From contig NADL03000561.1 of the NCBI GenBank assembly GCA_002205965.3, positions 62,001 through 126,000 of the forward strand: a stretch of DNA of 64,000 nucleotides, given 5' to 3'. The DNA is from Kappaphycus alvarezii. Lineage: Eukaryota > Rhodophyta > Florideophyceae > Gigartinales > Solieriaceae. Both the position numbers and the translations under genes were made by a program. The notes beneath the pieces are model-generated. The model was not told where the DNA came from. It saw only the letters and a list, made by a program, of their open reading frames with translations, and did not search any database. Position 1 is the stretch's first letter. Each line of letters starts with the position of its first letter. Of this stretch, positions 20,237-31,740 are shown piece by piece.

Positions 20237-21231
20237 ATGCCGAGCGGAACGGCTTTCAAGCCGGAAGAAAAAGGAGTAATTAAGGCTTTTTTCAATGCCA
20301 ATTTGTCCCATGGAGCGATCGCAAAGAATATTGGGAGCTCACAAAACGTTTTGAGCACCTATTTAAAGAATCCTGATAAGTAAGCGACTGCGAGGAGGCC
20401 AGGAAGGCCAACCAAATGCTCCGCAACAACAAAGCGGAAAATTCTTCGCGAGGCAAAAAGACAGGGCATGTTGTAAGCAGAATCAAAATGGGCCTGGGTC
20501 TTACCATTTCAAGCTCTAAAATACTCCGCGTTCTCAATTCTGACCGGATAATTTCATTTACCAAGCATAAAAATGTTTTTATCTGACTGAAAGCCACAAA
20601 AATGCGCGAATAAAGTGGGCATAAGAGAAAGCCTCGTGGGAGATGGTAGATTGGAAAACTGTGATATTTAGTGACAAAAAAAATTTAACCTTGATGGGCC
20701 ATATGGTTGGGCGAGCTACTGGCATCATGCGGAAAACGAAAAAAGAAATTTCTCGAAGCGCCAAGGAGGAGGTGGTGAATTGAGGGTATGGGGTTGCTTT
20801 TCATACTTCGGATCTTGCGATCTCGTGTTTTTGGATGGACTCAAGTCTCTGCGAAGTACATAAGGAATTTAAAGGACAATTTGCTCCCATGGGCGGCGAT
20901 AACACATGGTTAATCCTGGATCTTTCAACCGGACAACTATCCCATTCATGTTTCAAGGGAAACTGAAAAGTGGTTTGCGGAAAACAAGGTAAATGTATTG
21001 GACTGGCCGTCCCAAGCTCCAGATCTGAACCAAATAGAAAATCTTTGGGCAATTGTTTCAAGGGCAGTTTATGAAGATGGAATTCAGTTTAAATCAGTTC
21101 AAGAGCTGAAAGAGCGTATTGCTGATTGTTGGTCCAAAATACCGGAAGAGGCTCTACAAAACTTGGTAAAGTCAATGGTAAGGCGATGCATTGCAGTATT
21201 AAAAAGTGGTGGGGCAAAAATCCTTTATTAG
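20237..21231 (+). pseudogene. Tc1/mariner transposase, frameshifted
   Basis: An N-terminal helix-turn-helix region reads from the ATG at 20237 (FKPEEKGVIKAFF, LSHGAIAKNIGSS) and stops at about 20385. The catalytic domain is recognisable in pieces: FSDKKNL (first Asp), QPDNYPIHVSRETEKWF (second Asp, canonical QxDNAPxH) and, in the open frame from 20998, WPSQAPDLNQIENLW with the third acidic residue. The C-terminal SMVRRCIAVLKSGG is the family's usual tail. Several frame changes and stops (20383, 20584) make it inactive. Nearest relatives by motif are Tc1-like DD34E families. Confidence 0.85.
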
Positions 21232-21582
21232 ATTCGAATAAACTGCGTTTGTTTCTGGAAAACTGAAGTGATTCCATGCTTTTGACGGACCAAAAATAGT
21301 TTTTTTATAAATAAGATTAAAGATAACTTTTGTGAAGACATTTTGTTCATAAATTGGGATTCAGCATAAAAATTTCTTTCTAGCAGTACCCATTAACTAT
21401 GCTTTCGACTACTGACATCCTATTTTTTGGTGATTCCATACTAATGACGCGCACTGTAAACAAATGTTTCGACTGATCATGTCTTTCAAGTATCAAAAAC
21501 CTACTAACCTTTCTATCGTGGCGACTGGATGGCAACGCTGGGAGCCGGTGCTAGCGTCCACATTGGGGCCGTCGCGGGTAGC

Positions 21583-23110
21583 TCAGACGGGAGCGACTAG
21601 CCGGCTGCAACTTTCTTGCGCGGCTGCGGGTTTCGCATCCCGAGGTCCCAGATCATTCAAAGTTTCTGAAATGAGGTTTAGAACAGCACCCGAATCGAAG
21701 AGAGCCCGGGTTTTCATACCCAATACTTTGACTGGTACCAGCTTAAGACGTCTTGGTGCTGTCGAGGCCGATTGAAGAAACAGTTTCTTACCCTTAGCGG
21801 ACTTATTAGACCTGATAATTTTTTTGAGTTCTTTTCTCGCATCTTCTGCGTCGCCCCTCAAAAGTTGACCAAACGTTATCCCAGTTTGGGCCGATGCAAG
21901 CTCAGCCACCAAATTGTACCTCTTCACATACTCTAATACGTCCTTAGAGATACTCTTAACTTTCTTACTCTTTTTCGTCTTCTTGGCCGGAGTGACTCCC
22001 ACTCTTGGAACAACTTGATCAGACCTCTTGGTTCGAGGAGGTACAGGTAGTGGGATATGCTCCAGCATTCCATACTCTAGCCTAGGTTTCTTCGATAAAC
22101 TGTTCCCTTCCCCATCCCTTTTTGTCATATTGACTTGACCAATCTCTTCAGCGATGGATACGTTACCGGCATCCGTCAACCTTTGATCCCTTCTATTTTG
22201 TAAGATTTTCACCTCTGGTCCTGACTCACTCCTTGCTTCCGATAAATTTGCTCTTCTGTTGTCTTTAGACCAGCAGTTACTTTCATGATGCCCATATCGA
22301 CCGCACTTTGCACAACGAGTGTTTCTATGTGGATTATCAGGACACCTGTTTGCAAAGTGTCCAGGCTTGTGACAGTAAGAACAGACTTCTGCGGCTTTAG
22401 GGGCCCCAGACTGGTTCTTCTTAATGGTAAGAGTAAGGCTTTCCAACTGCGAGATTATCATGTCAAGTCGATTATCGAATCGGGTTTCCAACCTTTCTTC
22501 CAAGTTTTGACATCGCTCCTGACAGATTCTAATGCCGCTGCACTAGTAGCCGGCCTTTGATAATTCTTTTCAGGATGTACGATAGGCATCGATGTGCGGG
22601 TTTCCCTTTGTACCTCACTCAGTGACTGAAACGTCTCCGAATTTTTGACAAATTCTACTATGGTACCCTTCAGTTCATCAAAAGTGTGAGGGCCCTTGAT
22701 GAGGAGGAAATCGGAGAGCCGCTTATCCCCCATAGCCGCCTTACGCAGCATTCCGTACTTGGCTTGGGCGTTGAACCCAGCCTTTTCAAAAGATCACACA
22801 AGTACACTAATGAGCTTAACAAATCGTCGAAGTTGAGCCGGGCCTCTATGGCGGTACGAATCATCTCATCTGGTTCTACCTCCTTAGCATACTCTTTCAC
22901 AAGCCACTCACATACCTCACCGAAGTTACGCCCATTCCCGTTAAGAGACCACCCGTCGATAAACTTGGACTTATATTTGTGCTTTGCGTCACCATAAAGA
23001 TAGGCGAAGACACTTGCGGCCTTCTCTTCATCGCCCTTCTCACGCATCACAACGTTGACATATGTGTAAAGAAACTCCTCAACGTCTTCAGTCTTGCCCC
23101 TGTGAACGTT
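21583..23110 (-). pseudogene. Ty3/gypsy gag-protease remnant
   Basis: The minus strand encodes a capsid region (MREKGDEEKAASVFAYLYGD, FGEVCEWLVKEYAKEVEPDE) in one frame, the middle in a second (22751-22458), and a third open frame (22503-21583). The third frame carries two CCHC knuckles, CSYCHKPGHFANRC and CAKCGRYGHHESNC, then FGQLLRGDAEDARK and the retropepsin active site ALFDSGAVLNLIS. Unlike the 11 kb paralogue the DSG triad is intact. The coding sequence ends shortly after the active site, 125 bases from the Tc1 element. Reverse transcriptase and integrase are missing. The upstream LTR lies at 23223-23590. Confidence 0.8.
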
Positions 23111-23202
23111 ATACGAGCGGCGTTGAGATCCATGATTACAGAAAAGAAATCCCCCCGAAGTGTTCCTTACTACTGCTCAACTCGAATACCTCGGGTGCAA
23201 CC

Positions 23203-23590
23203 CCCTCCACAAGAGTACCAAATGATAGGGGTAAATCGGCGGGGGAAAAGATCCTCAGAACCAATTACCCTGAGAAGGAGGGGCTGCGAGCGACAAAAGT
23301 GCTACCGTGGTATTGTTGAACGAACAAAAGGGAGTGTATATAGAAGAGAGTTGAGGAAGCTACAAGCAAGTATAAAAGGGGCAGGGTCTACCACTGACGC
23401 TCTGCGACCAGCGTAAGAAAAAGTTTTCTTGGGTCTGAAGTTGACACTCAACTTACTACTACTCGGGACTTGGCTTGAATTTGTCTGCCAACTTGCTTCA
23501 CTTCCACTAAAGGAAGCAGTTTACTCGGCGTATATAGACTTTTGACTACCCCAAAAGTCTCAAACAAACATACTAATAACCATAAAATGT
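23203..23590 (-). mobile_element. 5' LTR (partial) and primer binding site of the 21.6-23.1 kb element
   Basis: On the minus strand the sequence from GGGGTAGTCAAAAGTC through TATATACGCC to CCCCTATCA is homologous to the 3' third of the solo LTR. It is followed after two bases by TGGTACTCTTGTGG, a primer-binding-site-like TGG sequence (23220 downward). The same PBS follows the LTR at 28342. Homology to the solo LTR ends at about 23590, so the upstream half with the acidic ORF is absent. Confidence 0.7.
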
Positions 23591-23800
23591 ATTCACGGTA
23601 ATCGTGTGAACCAGAGAGACTATTAGAAGATATTTCCTCAAGGTAAATATCTAGGTGCCATACCCATGCCAGCCACCCATCGGCCAGGGGTGGGAATTGA
23701 TGTGGCCATTATATAGACCTTTCAGAGCTACTTGTAGTATCACCCACAACCTGGAACTGTACTGACATCTACTATGACAGCGTGTCCTAAAATGAAAAAA

Positions 23801-25614
23801 TCAACCGATGAATTTGCCACACTCACCCAAATTAAAAATATCTTGCAAATTCAAAACTGTAAAAATATCTTCCCAATTCCGATACTGTATACAATCATGG
23901 TCCTCGTCTAGATTTTTTTCGTGTGCGAATTTGCGCACATCAGCTGCTGTGGCAGGGGAAGGACCGCCACGGTGCAGTAAGCGGCCGCTGCGCTGGAGGG
24001 TAGATGGGGAAGGAGAGGCGTCGGCATGGGGAGCAGGGGGGTGGGTTGCCCAGAAAAGGGAGAGGGCTTCAATGAAGAGGTCATCGAAAAGACCGGAAGA
24101 TGCGGGACGAATGCGGTCAGCAAGATTGGAGCAGTGTGCAGATTTGCTCGAGCGATAGAAGCGATGGAAGCGAGGATGATTGCAACGAAATACGAGTTTG
24201 GGGAGGGCGATAAGTTCGAGAAGGGCATGGTGACGATGTGCATCAGACGGTGCAGCGATGACACGGCTCAGGGAGGAAAAATAGAGGTCGTAGGCCGCTG
24301 CTTGAAGTGGGCAGGGGATGTACGGAAGAACAGGTATCGAAGCCCTGAAAAGAGCAGGGAAAGTAGGGGCAGTACGGGGGACAGAAGCAATCCTGCTGGT
24401 CATTATCGGTCATTGATTCCGGAACAGGGACGTATTCAAGGACAGAGAACCGAGCGTCGGCTTGCGAGGGGACGGGAGGGCTAGAAGCTGCAGAGCTCGC
24501 AGGAGAGGGGCGCGGCGTGCAACCAGGATAAAACCGTCTGTATTGGTCACTTCTGGACGGGCGCGACGGCGCTTAGAGTGGACAGCGGGAACGGTGGGGG
24601 TTGCGAAGGGAGGCATGTCCCGGGCAAAGGTGAACTCGGGAGAAAGAGTTTGGTAAGCTGCGGATTCCATTTCGCGGAGGGACTAGGCAAATGCAGGGGC
24701 CGGATACCACTGGCAGGACGGAGATTACAGGCACTCGATTTACTGTCGAAGGCCAGGAAGGGAGCCGCGGAGTCATCACACAAGGTGGTTTTTCCGGCTC
24801 CTGTTCCATTATTCGCTCCTCTTCCCCTCATGCCTTCATACTGGGCAGGAGAAAGGTCTGAAGAGATGTCAAAAATTTCGGAAAACACGAGTTCGGGAGG
24901 GTCGTAGTTGTCTCGATTTCTTAGCCAAGTTCCGGAAAGCGGTACATGCGAGAGGTAAAGACGCCAAATCCCACTCGGCGGCGCACAACATGAAGACATA
25001 AGGGGAAGAGGAGCGAATAGTGGAACAGGAGCCGGGAAAACCACCTTGTGTGATGGCCCGGCGGAAAGCGGACGGATCGCGTACAGGACAGTTCGAAGGA
25101 GAATTAACGAAGACAGCTCGCTTGGTGTTGTCGCCCAAAACCCCGCGAGTAGCTCGGCGGACGCGGCCCGCAAACTTGGTGGAGATCGAACAGCGGAAAG
25201 GTCACCGTGTTGGTTGAGGCCTTGGCAGCCCAAGAAAGGGAGACGGCGGAGGGGGTTTGAGGCCGTTGGGGGCATAGTCGCCGCGCGTAGATAGGATTGG
25301 GCGGGAGGCAGAGGATCTGGATTAGGAGATTGGTACGATTCAATAGCAGGAGAAGTGGGCGGGGAAGGGGCCGAAAGAGAGTTCAGGATGTGCAGAACGG
25401 AACCAAATTGCGATTTGTTTTGCAGAGAGGAGGCTAGGGCGATCGCCACGGGGGAGTTCTGAACTGCAGAAGAGAATGCAGCTGTGGCTGCAGGGTCAGA
25501 GATGTCGACAAAACCATCGAAAATAGAGACGCATTTCACGAGGTAGTCCTCCATCGAGGGGTGTGTGAGGGAAACATAGGTGTCGGAATGCCCAGAGGCA
25601 GGTCGAGAAGGCAT
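23801..25614 (-). pseudogene. Degenerate Pro/Ser-rich coding region, possibly LINE-related
   Basis: Long minus-strand open frames: 25614-24547, then 24670-23801 in another frame with one in-frame TGA at about 24410. The first part is Ser/Pro/Ala-rich with no known domain. The second has alternating hydrophobic helices (APLLRALQLLALPSP, AYDLYFSSLSRVIAAP, HHALLELIALPKLVFRC). Such helices resemble the region that precedes the reverse transcriptase in algal LINE-like proteins, but I cannot confirm it. A foldback inside the first frame (24772-25055) produces a spurious GTGAGKTT. Upstream (25640-25860) the strand is C/T-rich. Identity uncertain. Confidence 0.35.
24772..25055. repeat. Foldback with ~57-bp inverted arms
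   Basis: Left arm 24772-24830 (CATCACACAAGGTGG ... CTCCTCTTCCCC) is the reverse complement of 24995-25055 with very few mismatches, ~165 bases apart. It may be a small MITE or a partial inversion of the coding region. Confidence 0.65.
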
Positions 25615-25860
25615 AGTGGCAGGAACCGTGGGGTTAGGAGATCACGGGAAAGGGAATAGCCAATAAAAAGATCGCAAGATGCCAAAAAATCAAGAAGTAA
25701 GCAATAAGATAGCGCGGCGGAAAAAAGAATCTGGCGGAAATCGGGAGAACAAAGAAGAAGAAAAAATCGTAGAAGAGGGGGGATGAGGGTGAAAGCACAG
25801 CCGTCGCGCGAAAGAGCACAGACACAGCGGGGCGGTGGGAGAGAAATGCAGACAAAGAAA

Positions 25861-25935
25861 GGTCAGCTAAATGGGCAGCTGTTTTAGCTGACCATCCTTT
25901 CCAAATATTAAAACACCCTACACTATCCCCCCTTC
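25861..25935. repeat. Hairpin GGTCAGCTAAA plus diverged AAACACCC motif
   Basis: GGTCAGCTAAA and TTTTAGCTGACC form a stem around a ~10-base loop. This is followed by AAATATTAAAACACCC and a C-run, i.e. the right half of the dispersed repeat seen at 5.0, 5.5 and 13.7 kb. Confidence 0.5.
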
Positions 25936-25939
25936 AAAA

Positions 25940-28020
25940 ATGGGCCTTGCTAAGCCGTTGTAAGTTTTTGGAATCTTTGGGCCAAAAGAATCGAACAGCC
26001 TTATCTAACATGTCACAGAACCTTTCGCAGTTCTCCGATCACATAGTTACAGTAATTTCCAACTCATTAAGAGGTGAGAGAGAGAGATCACGAAAACGTC
26101 TTGGTTATGTGTGAAAGATGGAAGTTCATTTACAGTACTGCGCCTGTGTTGGAGATGTTGGTTAAAACCATCAGTGTTTATGTCAAAGCAATGTTAAATT
26201 CATTACTGTAGAAAGCTGAAGGGTTCAGAAATTTATACTAGAATCTAGATGGAAGGCCAGCCAGCGGAAAAGTCAAGTTAAAGGTTCCTGTCATCGCCCA
26301 GTATCGCTGCAAACGAATGCATCGAACATTCGAAAACGCTTCCATTGCGCAACTGGCCACAATAATTGCGAGATCTGTGACAAAAGAGTACGCCTCTGGG
26401 TGCACACGCCTAGCCTTGGAGATGAGGACAGGAACTAACCTGTTTTTACAAGGCAAATCCACAAGAAAAACTCGTTATTTCCGTTGCGCTTCCACCCTGG
26501 CCGCGTTGAGAATAGTCAATATGTTGAACCTTTTATTACTGTACTGCAATTAATGCCCAATGCTGTACTCCAGATGGCTCGTTCTTAGCTACAGTGACCC
26601 GTTGATTGAACTTTGATAAATCCGATAAATTACGCACGCTGCTACTCGGCCGGGTCCCGCTACTTATTTTGCTTTTGAGTACACAGGAAAACCAAAACTG
26701 CAGAATGTGTATCACCTAGAGATAACAGGCAAAGGTATGTTAGGTTTTGACGGCCTGTGAAGTAGAGTAGATTCCACAGCTTTGGCTTTTATACCAAAAA
26801 TAATGAGAAGGGGTGACGAACTGTGCTTTGGTAGAATGATTGGAAAATTATGGTTGAATATATTGAGTGGACCTCGACGTGGCTGTGATCCATAACTGGA
26901 AGCAATTCACGATGTCACGTCCGCACCTCGGTTGCATTTGCATCGGCTGCGCTGTAAAGCACTCAAGACAAGTCCACGTTGGCAGCTTACCGTTGCTCAA
27001 GGACTTGATGTGCGATCAGAACCCTTCAAAAAGGGCTATATAACCAACAACTTGGAAAACTTAGCCACAACTTCTGGTCCCTCAAGTCGTCGCTTGTTCT
27101 CCCGCCCCCGCCCTCCATGCACCCGTCATGGCCCAATCACAAGCCTTCATTTGTTCTTGATTTATGTTATGATTCTTTATTTATTATGGATATTTTGATG
27201 ATTCAAGTGTCACGCAGACTCAGCAACTGGTGGAAGTATTGATTTGGTTCTGGTCAGAGGATCAACGAGCATATCGGTCACGGGCGTATTACCGCGCTAC
27301 TCTCCTTACAACACTTGCGACGCGAACAAAACGACAAATCTAAACAGTTTACCCAATCGTACGAATGACGGAACGAATGGAACCAGACAAAAATTTCCGC
27401 GTCTAGGGAGACACGCCGATGACCTCATCCAATTCCACCATTCCGTTTTTCTCGTTCCATTATCCTCGGTACTTGCAAATGCCCGCCTTTTCGCTGGAAC
27501 ATCCTCTCCTCTTCGCGTGCCTCCCCAGGCCGGCCATTGCTGGCAGCGTACGTCCATTCAGGACAAGTAAGGTTGGCGCCAAACGGAAGCTTTCACACTG
27601 CAACCCATTGGGGTACCATCCCCGGAAGAAGCGCCCTGCGCCTATAGCCGCTGTACAGAAGTATCCGGAGATTCGAGTATTCAAGCATTTTAACCCTGCC
27701 ATTACCAGTTCTGTGTCGAGCAAACGTCCAACACAAAGGTTCAAATCAGTCCCAACTACTGGAGCAAGTCAGCTGCACAAGTTATCCCTGATTGATTTAA
27801 TGCGTCCGTATTTAGTTTTCCCTGTTGCTGTTAGCTATTATTTGCTTTGATAAAGTGTTTATGTTTCTCTATTGCCTAATTCATCAACAGACTACGGAAG
27901 GGACTAATTGGAAGCGAACAAGTGTGAGGGATACTGTACTGCAGTAGTAAAGAGGAGTTTTCTAGATAGGATAAGGATCATGCAGTACTGAGGGAAATAT
28001 TTACCCATTAATATCTTGAG
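25940..28020. other. No recognisable gene
   Basis: Open frames up to 143 codons (27419-27850) show no recognisable motif and no paralogue in the window. Several TACTGTA words occur. Confidence 0.4.
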
Positions 28021-28279
28021 TGTGTTGGTTAAAGTTGCTGGAAGGTGATTTTATGTGTTTCCAGTACTCTCTGTGGCGATTTTTAGGGTAACCTACAGAA
28101 CATTTTACACTTTTACCTGATAGTTTTTATTTATTTTTTATGGTGCAGTACAGTAGAGTACAGTAGTACGTTACTGTACTGGCAGTTCGCAGCCACAGAC
28201 TGCTCGGTTTCCAGTTATATAGATAGCACCCGAGTCGGCTGGGCAGTTAGGAGAGGAGGAGCAAAGTCTAACTATGCCC

Positions 28280-28505
28280 TCTCCGCTCCAAAACATAAAC
28301 TTTTCCACTGTATTATCGATACGATTACTTCCTCTCCCATCATGGTACTCTTGTGAATGTGGTCAGATGGAAAAGGCAGTGGAAAATTTTGTGTTTTGGA
28401 GCGAGGAGGGCTTGGTAAGGTGACGCCCCTTGCTCCAGACCATATACTTTTCCACTGTATTTTCCATCCAGCCACCTCCCACTCCCATCATGGTATTCTT
28501 GCTCA
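28280..28505. repeat. LTR end present three times (direct, inverted, direct)
   Basis: GCTCCAAAACATAAACTTTT at 28285, its inverted relative TTTTGTGTTTTGGAGC at 28387-28402, and a third direct version (GCTCCAGACCATATACTTTT) at 28432. The third is followed again by CCCATCATGGTATTCTTG, so the primer-binding site is duplicated too. Confidence 0.7.
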
Positions 28506-29340
28506 GGGCCGATACTCCCAGTGCCAGCGCGGTCGTGTTCGACGGCACCAGCGACGTGCAAAAAGTCTTCTTTTTATTTGAAAATGTCGCGATGGGGTCC
28601 AAACCTGACTAGGAGAAAGCTCTTACTCTCCTCGCACAGCTGAAAGGCGCAGCGTTCTACTACGATATGTTCGCATTGAATTTTGCACTCGTCCCTGAAG
28701 TGAAAAATATGCCAAAGTCTAGCAAAAGTTTCTCGAGAACTTTGCGAAGGGCGAGGACCCAGAGGACGTCATTCGCCAAGCTCTAGAAGTTGAGCTTAAT
28801 CTAGAAGACATTCTTGGTTCCTTTATGGAAATTGAAAGCTTCTATGAGAAGAAGTGGTTAGACAATATCGCTGGTTTCTGACTCTTTCGCACTGCTGCCT
28901 TTCGATACAAGGAATTGCAGCGGTTTTTTAGCGTTCCGGGGACCCGAAGATTATCCGGGAATCTTTGGGGCGCTGAAAGACTTTCACTCTAATCTTGAAG
29001 CGTTAGCTGGTCCTTCGAGCCCTACCGCTGAAGTGCCGCCGGCAAGGCTACTGATTCGTCTGGATTCGAGGTCGAGATACATCGAAGACAAGGTAGACTC
29101 TGTAGTAGAACACCTCTCAAAATTGACTCTTCTCCTCAAGAAGAATAACGGAAATGATGGGGCTGGACCATTTTCAGCCCCAAGCAAGAATATTAAGATC
29201 CCTCAATGCTCTTACTGAAACGAGCTTGGCCATGACACAATGAGTTGCGAGAAGAACCCATATCGTTATACCCGCTGTTCATTTTGTGGAAAGATGGGTC
29301 ACCCAGATGCTACGTGCTGGTCTTCCGGTGGAAGAAGGCC
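28500..29340 (+). pseudogene. Gag remnant of the 28-33 kb element
   Basis: VVFDGTSDVQKVFFLFENVA corresponds to the VSFNGSPSSDVVCFLYVYEN region of the 12 kb Gag, followed by EKALTLLAQLKGAAFYY in frame after a TAG (28610). Two CCHC knuckles can be read at about 29206-29330 (CSY-stop-NELGHDTMSC and CSFCGKMGHPDATC). Multiple stops and shifts are present. Confidence 0.7.
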
Positions 29341-29859
29341 GGCGATTCGCGAAGAAACCTTCGTCGAGAAAAAGAAGACAGGGAATAGGGTGGCCCGGTG
29401 AATGTCCTGCGAAAAGACTCGTCAGAAACCGACTCGTAACAATATGAAGGAGTCAATATCGTGAAAAGAAATGCCGGCAGAGAAGCACTACCCAATATCC
29501 AAGTCAGGACAACCATGGAGTCATTCCGAACTCTCGTAACTGGACCCCACGCTTGCGTTATTTAGTCGGACCCATCCCTACTGCCGGAAGAATTTCGAAT
29601 CCATAACCTCAAGAAGAAGGCGAATAAATCGAACCACGGGAAGAAGAATTCAAACAAACTGCAGGAATACTTCGGCAAATTCGACTTTTTTCGAGCTTGC
29701 GAACGCAAATTGGGGTTTGAAATTCGGTCAGATTTTTCGTGGAGAGGCGGAAGGAGGTACCAAAGTCATGCGCCGTTTGTTGGCAAAACAGTCTATTTCA
29801 CAGTCGTTTCGAATTCAGGTCCTCTTTTATTACAATTTTTTCAACTTAAACTTTGTGGT

Positions 29860-31740
29860 ACCGCGTTCTGGGCTGTACTAGACGCCGAAGCCGTACCGGA
29901 CGTCATTTAAGATGGCTTGTATCGATTTTTTTACCTCTCGCCGCACTAGATGTCCAAAAGGATCACTGTTGCGAATGGTGAACACTCTTCGTGTGTAGGC
30001 TCGCTGGTCAAGGTCCCGACGACCTTCGGAGACCTAGGAGGGAAATTGGACTTCGTCGTCACCTATAAATCTCCTTTCGAATCATAATGGGCCTCCCCAC
30101 GCTCACAGCTATGCGTGCAAATATGGATTTATCTGCTGCCCTTCACGCAGCATTTTCGGGTTACAAAAAGTTCGAATGGACTGAAGAGATAACTGTCGCC
30201 TTCGAAACTCTAAAAGAGAACAGTGCGAGCATTCCCGGACTTCGAGACCCCCTTCATCGTAGAAACCGACGCTTTTAATTTTGCTGTTGGGGCAGTTATG
30301 GCCAAAAAGTAGGAAGATGGCAAGATTAATGCCGTGCAGTACGCAAGCCGGACGATGAACTCAGCAGAGCGTAAATATCCCGACTTCGAGAGGGAGGCAC
30401 TTTCCTACATTTTCGCTTTAAGGAAATTTAGGGTATATCTGTTATCGAAGTAATCCTTCAAGCTCATTACCGACCATCAAGCTCTTCTTTAAGCCTTCTA
30501 AAAAACGAAATTCACAGAAGGCTGGCGCGCTGGATGGACTTCCTTGCATAGTATGAATTCGAGGTAGAGTACTGGCAAGGTGTGGGCAACAGAGCAGCTG
30601 ACTACCTCTCTCGTACAGTACCTGCCGGCTCGTCTCCTGGCTCTGAACCTGATGAAGGATAATCATTTGCGTGGCTGGATTCTGCCACTACCGAATAGAA
30701 TCCCACATTCTAACCTTTCCTTCTCGACGTCGCACTTAATTTGCGAGGTTTGAATATCTGAGTTGATGATGGGAAAAGGCGTCGTTCGGTCAAGCGTATG
30801 GCAAAAAACTTCATGATGTGGGAAGAAAAGCTTCTTAGACGCACCAGAAACGGGCTAAATTCTGCACCGCTAATGAAAAACAGCGCTGCGATATTGAAGA
30901 CCTCTCATGACAATGTTAGACACTGGGACAAGGAGAAGACAAAGAAATTTTTCCTTGACCGTTATTGGTAGCAGCAGATTCACCGAGGCATTCAAAACTA
31001 CGTGAGAAGTTGCTGAGGGTGCGGGAAGACGAGGCCTCTTCGGCCGTACTGCACGACTTTGAATGTCCTATTGACTAACATCTTCGAAACTTATTCGATC
31101 GACTTCGTGGGACCTCTGCCGACGTCAAACGAAGGGAAGAATTATCTGCTCATCCCCGTCGAGCGTTTGACAGGGCGGCCAATCACAGTGGCCACCACAG
31201 AATCATCGGCCACAACTGTCGCCAAGTTCATGGAGAGCGAAGTTACGCACCCCTTTGGTCCCCGAATATTATTATCCTCGACAACGCTGGGTGCTTCAAC
31301 GTTACCGCCCTTGCGGATTTCATGAAGAAAAATGGGATTTCATGAAGGACATGGAATTAAGTGGACCATTGTTCTCGCGTATGCTCCATGTTTACTGGAA
31401 GATCCAAAAGTATTGTACGAACCATCGAAACAGCAGTGAAGAAGATGATCGCTAGCCAAAGGATAGATCGGGAAGAGTGTTTGCCCCGTGTCTTGTATGG
31501 ATACTGCCGCCGTCGCCTTTGCGCAGGAGCTTCGCCGTTCGAACTTATGTTCGGAGTGGTTTCGCGCAAGATTCTATCAGACCACATCGCGTTAATAGAA
31601 AATTCTTCTAATACAAATCGCAAGTTGGAACTTCTGGCCTCCTGCGCCCTTCGAGTTCAGCTTCGAGATGAAAAGATGCGTAGAATTGGTGATTCGACCT
31701 CTACAGAGCCTCGTATGTTCACCTGGGGGATTGAGTTCTA
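29860..31740 (+). pseudogene. Pol remnant (protease, RNase H, integrase) without RT
   Basis: Protease-like AVLDAEAVPDVI (D-T-G expected) lies at about 29870. The RNase H region follows: FEWTEEITVAFETLK, then ETDAFNFAVGAVMAKK, SAERKYPDFEREALSYIFALRKFR, LITDHQALL and NRAADYLSR, broken by single-base stops. The integrase core is at 31060-31300: TYSIDFVGPLPTS, NYLLIPVERLTG, FMESEVTHPFGP. The segment that should hold the RT fingers and palm (YxDD) between protease and RNase H is missing, so an internal deletion occurred near 30090. Confidence 0.75.

Larger units (their letters stand above)
18439..21456. mobile_element. Tc1/mariner element, interrupted by a solo LTR
   Basis: Ends are CAGTGCGCGTCATAAGTATG (left) and the inverted CAGTGCGCGTCATTAGTATG (right), flanked by TA (18437-18438, 21457-21458). 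Subterminal sequence is also inverted-repeated for over 200 bases (TTTTTATGCTGAATCC..., TTTTTGGT...TATGGAATCA), giving long terminal repeats with an internal second copy of the tip. Subtracting the solo LTR and its target duplication gives ~1580 bp, normal for the family. The transposase is on the plus strand at 20237-21231. Confidence 0.9.

Noticed and set aside
24547-25614. Walker A motif (GTGAGKTT) suggesting an ATPase
   Set aside because: The motif is one arm of the 57-bp foldback; no Walker B or ATPase fold motif follows.
28340-28612. Several overlapping open frames around 28.3-28.6 kb
   Set aside because: They arise from the rearranged LTR end and primer-binding site, except for the Gag stretch from about 28500.
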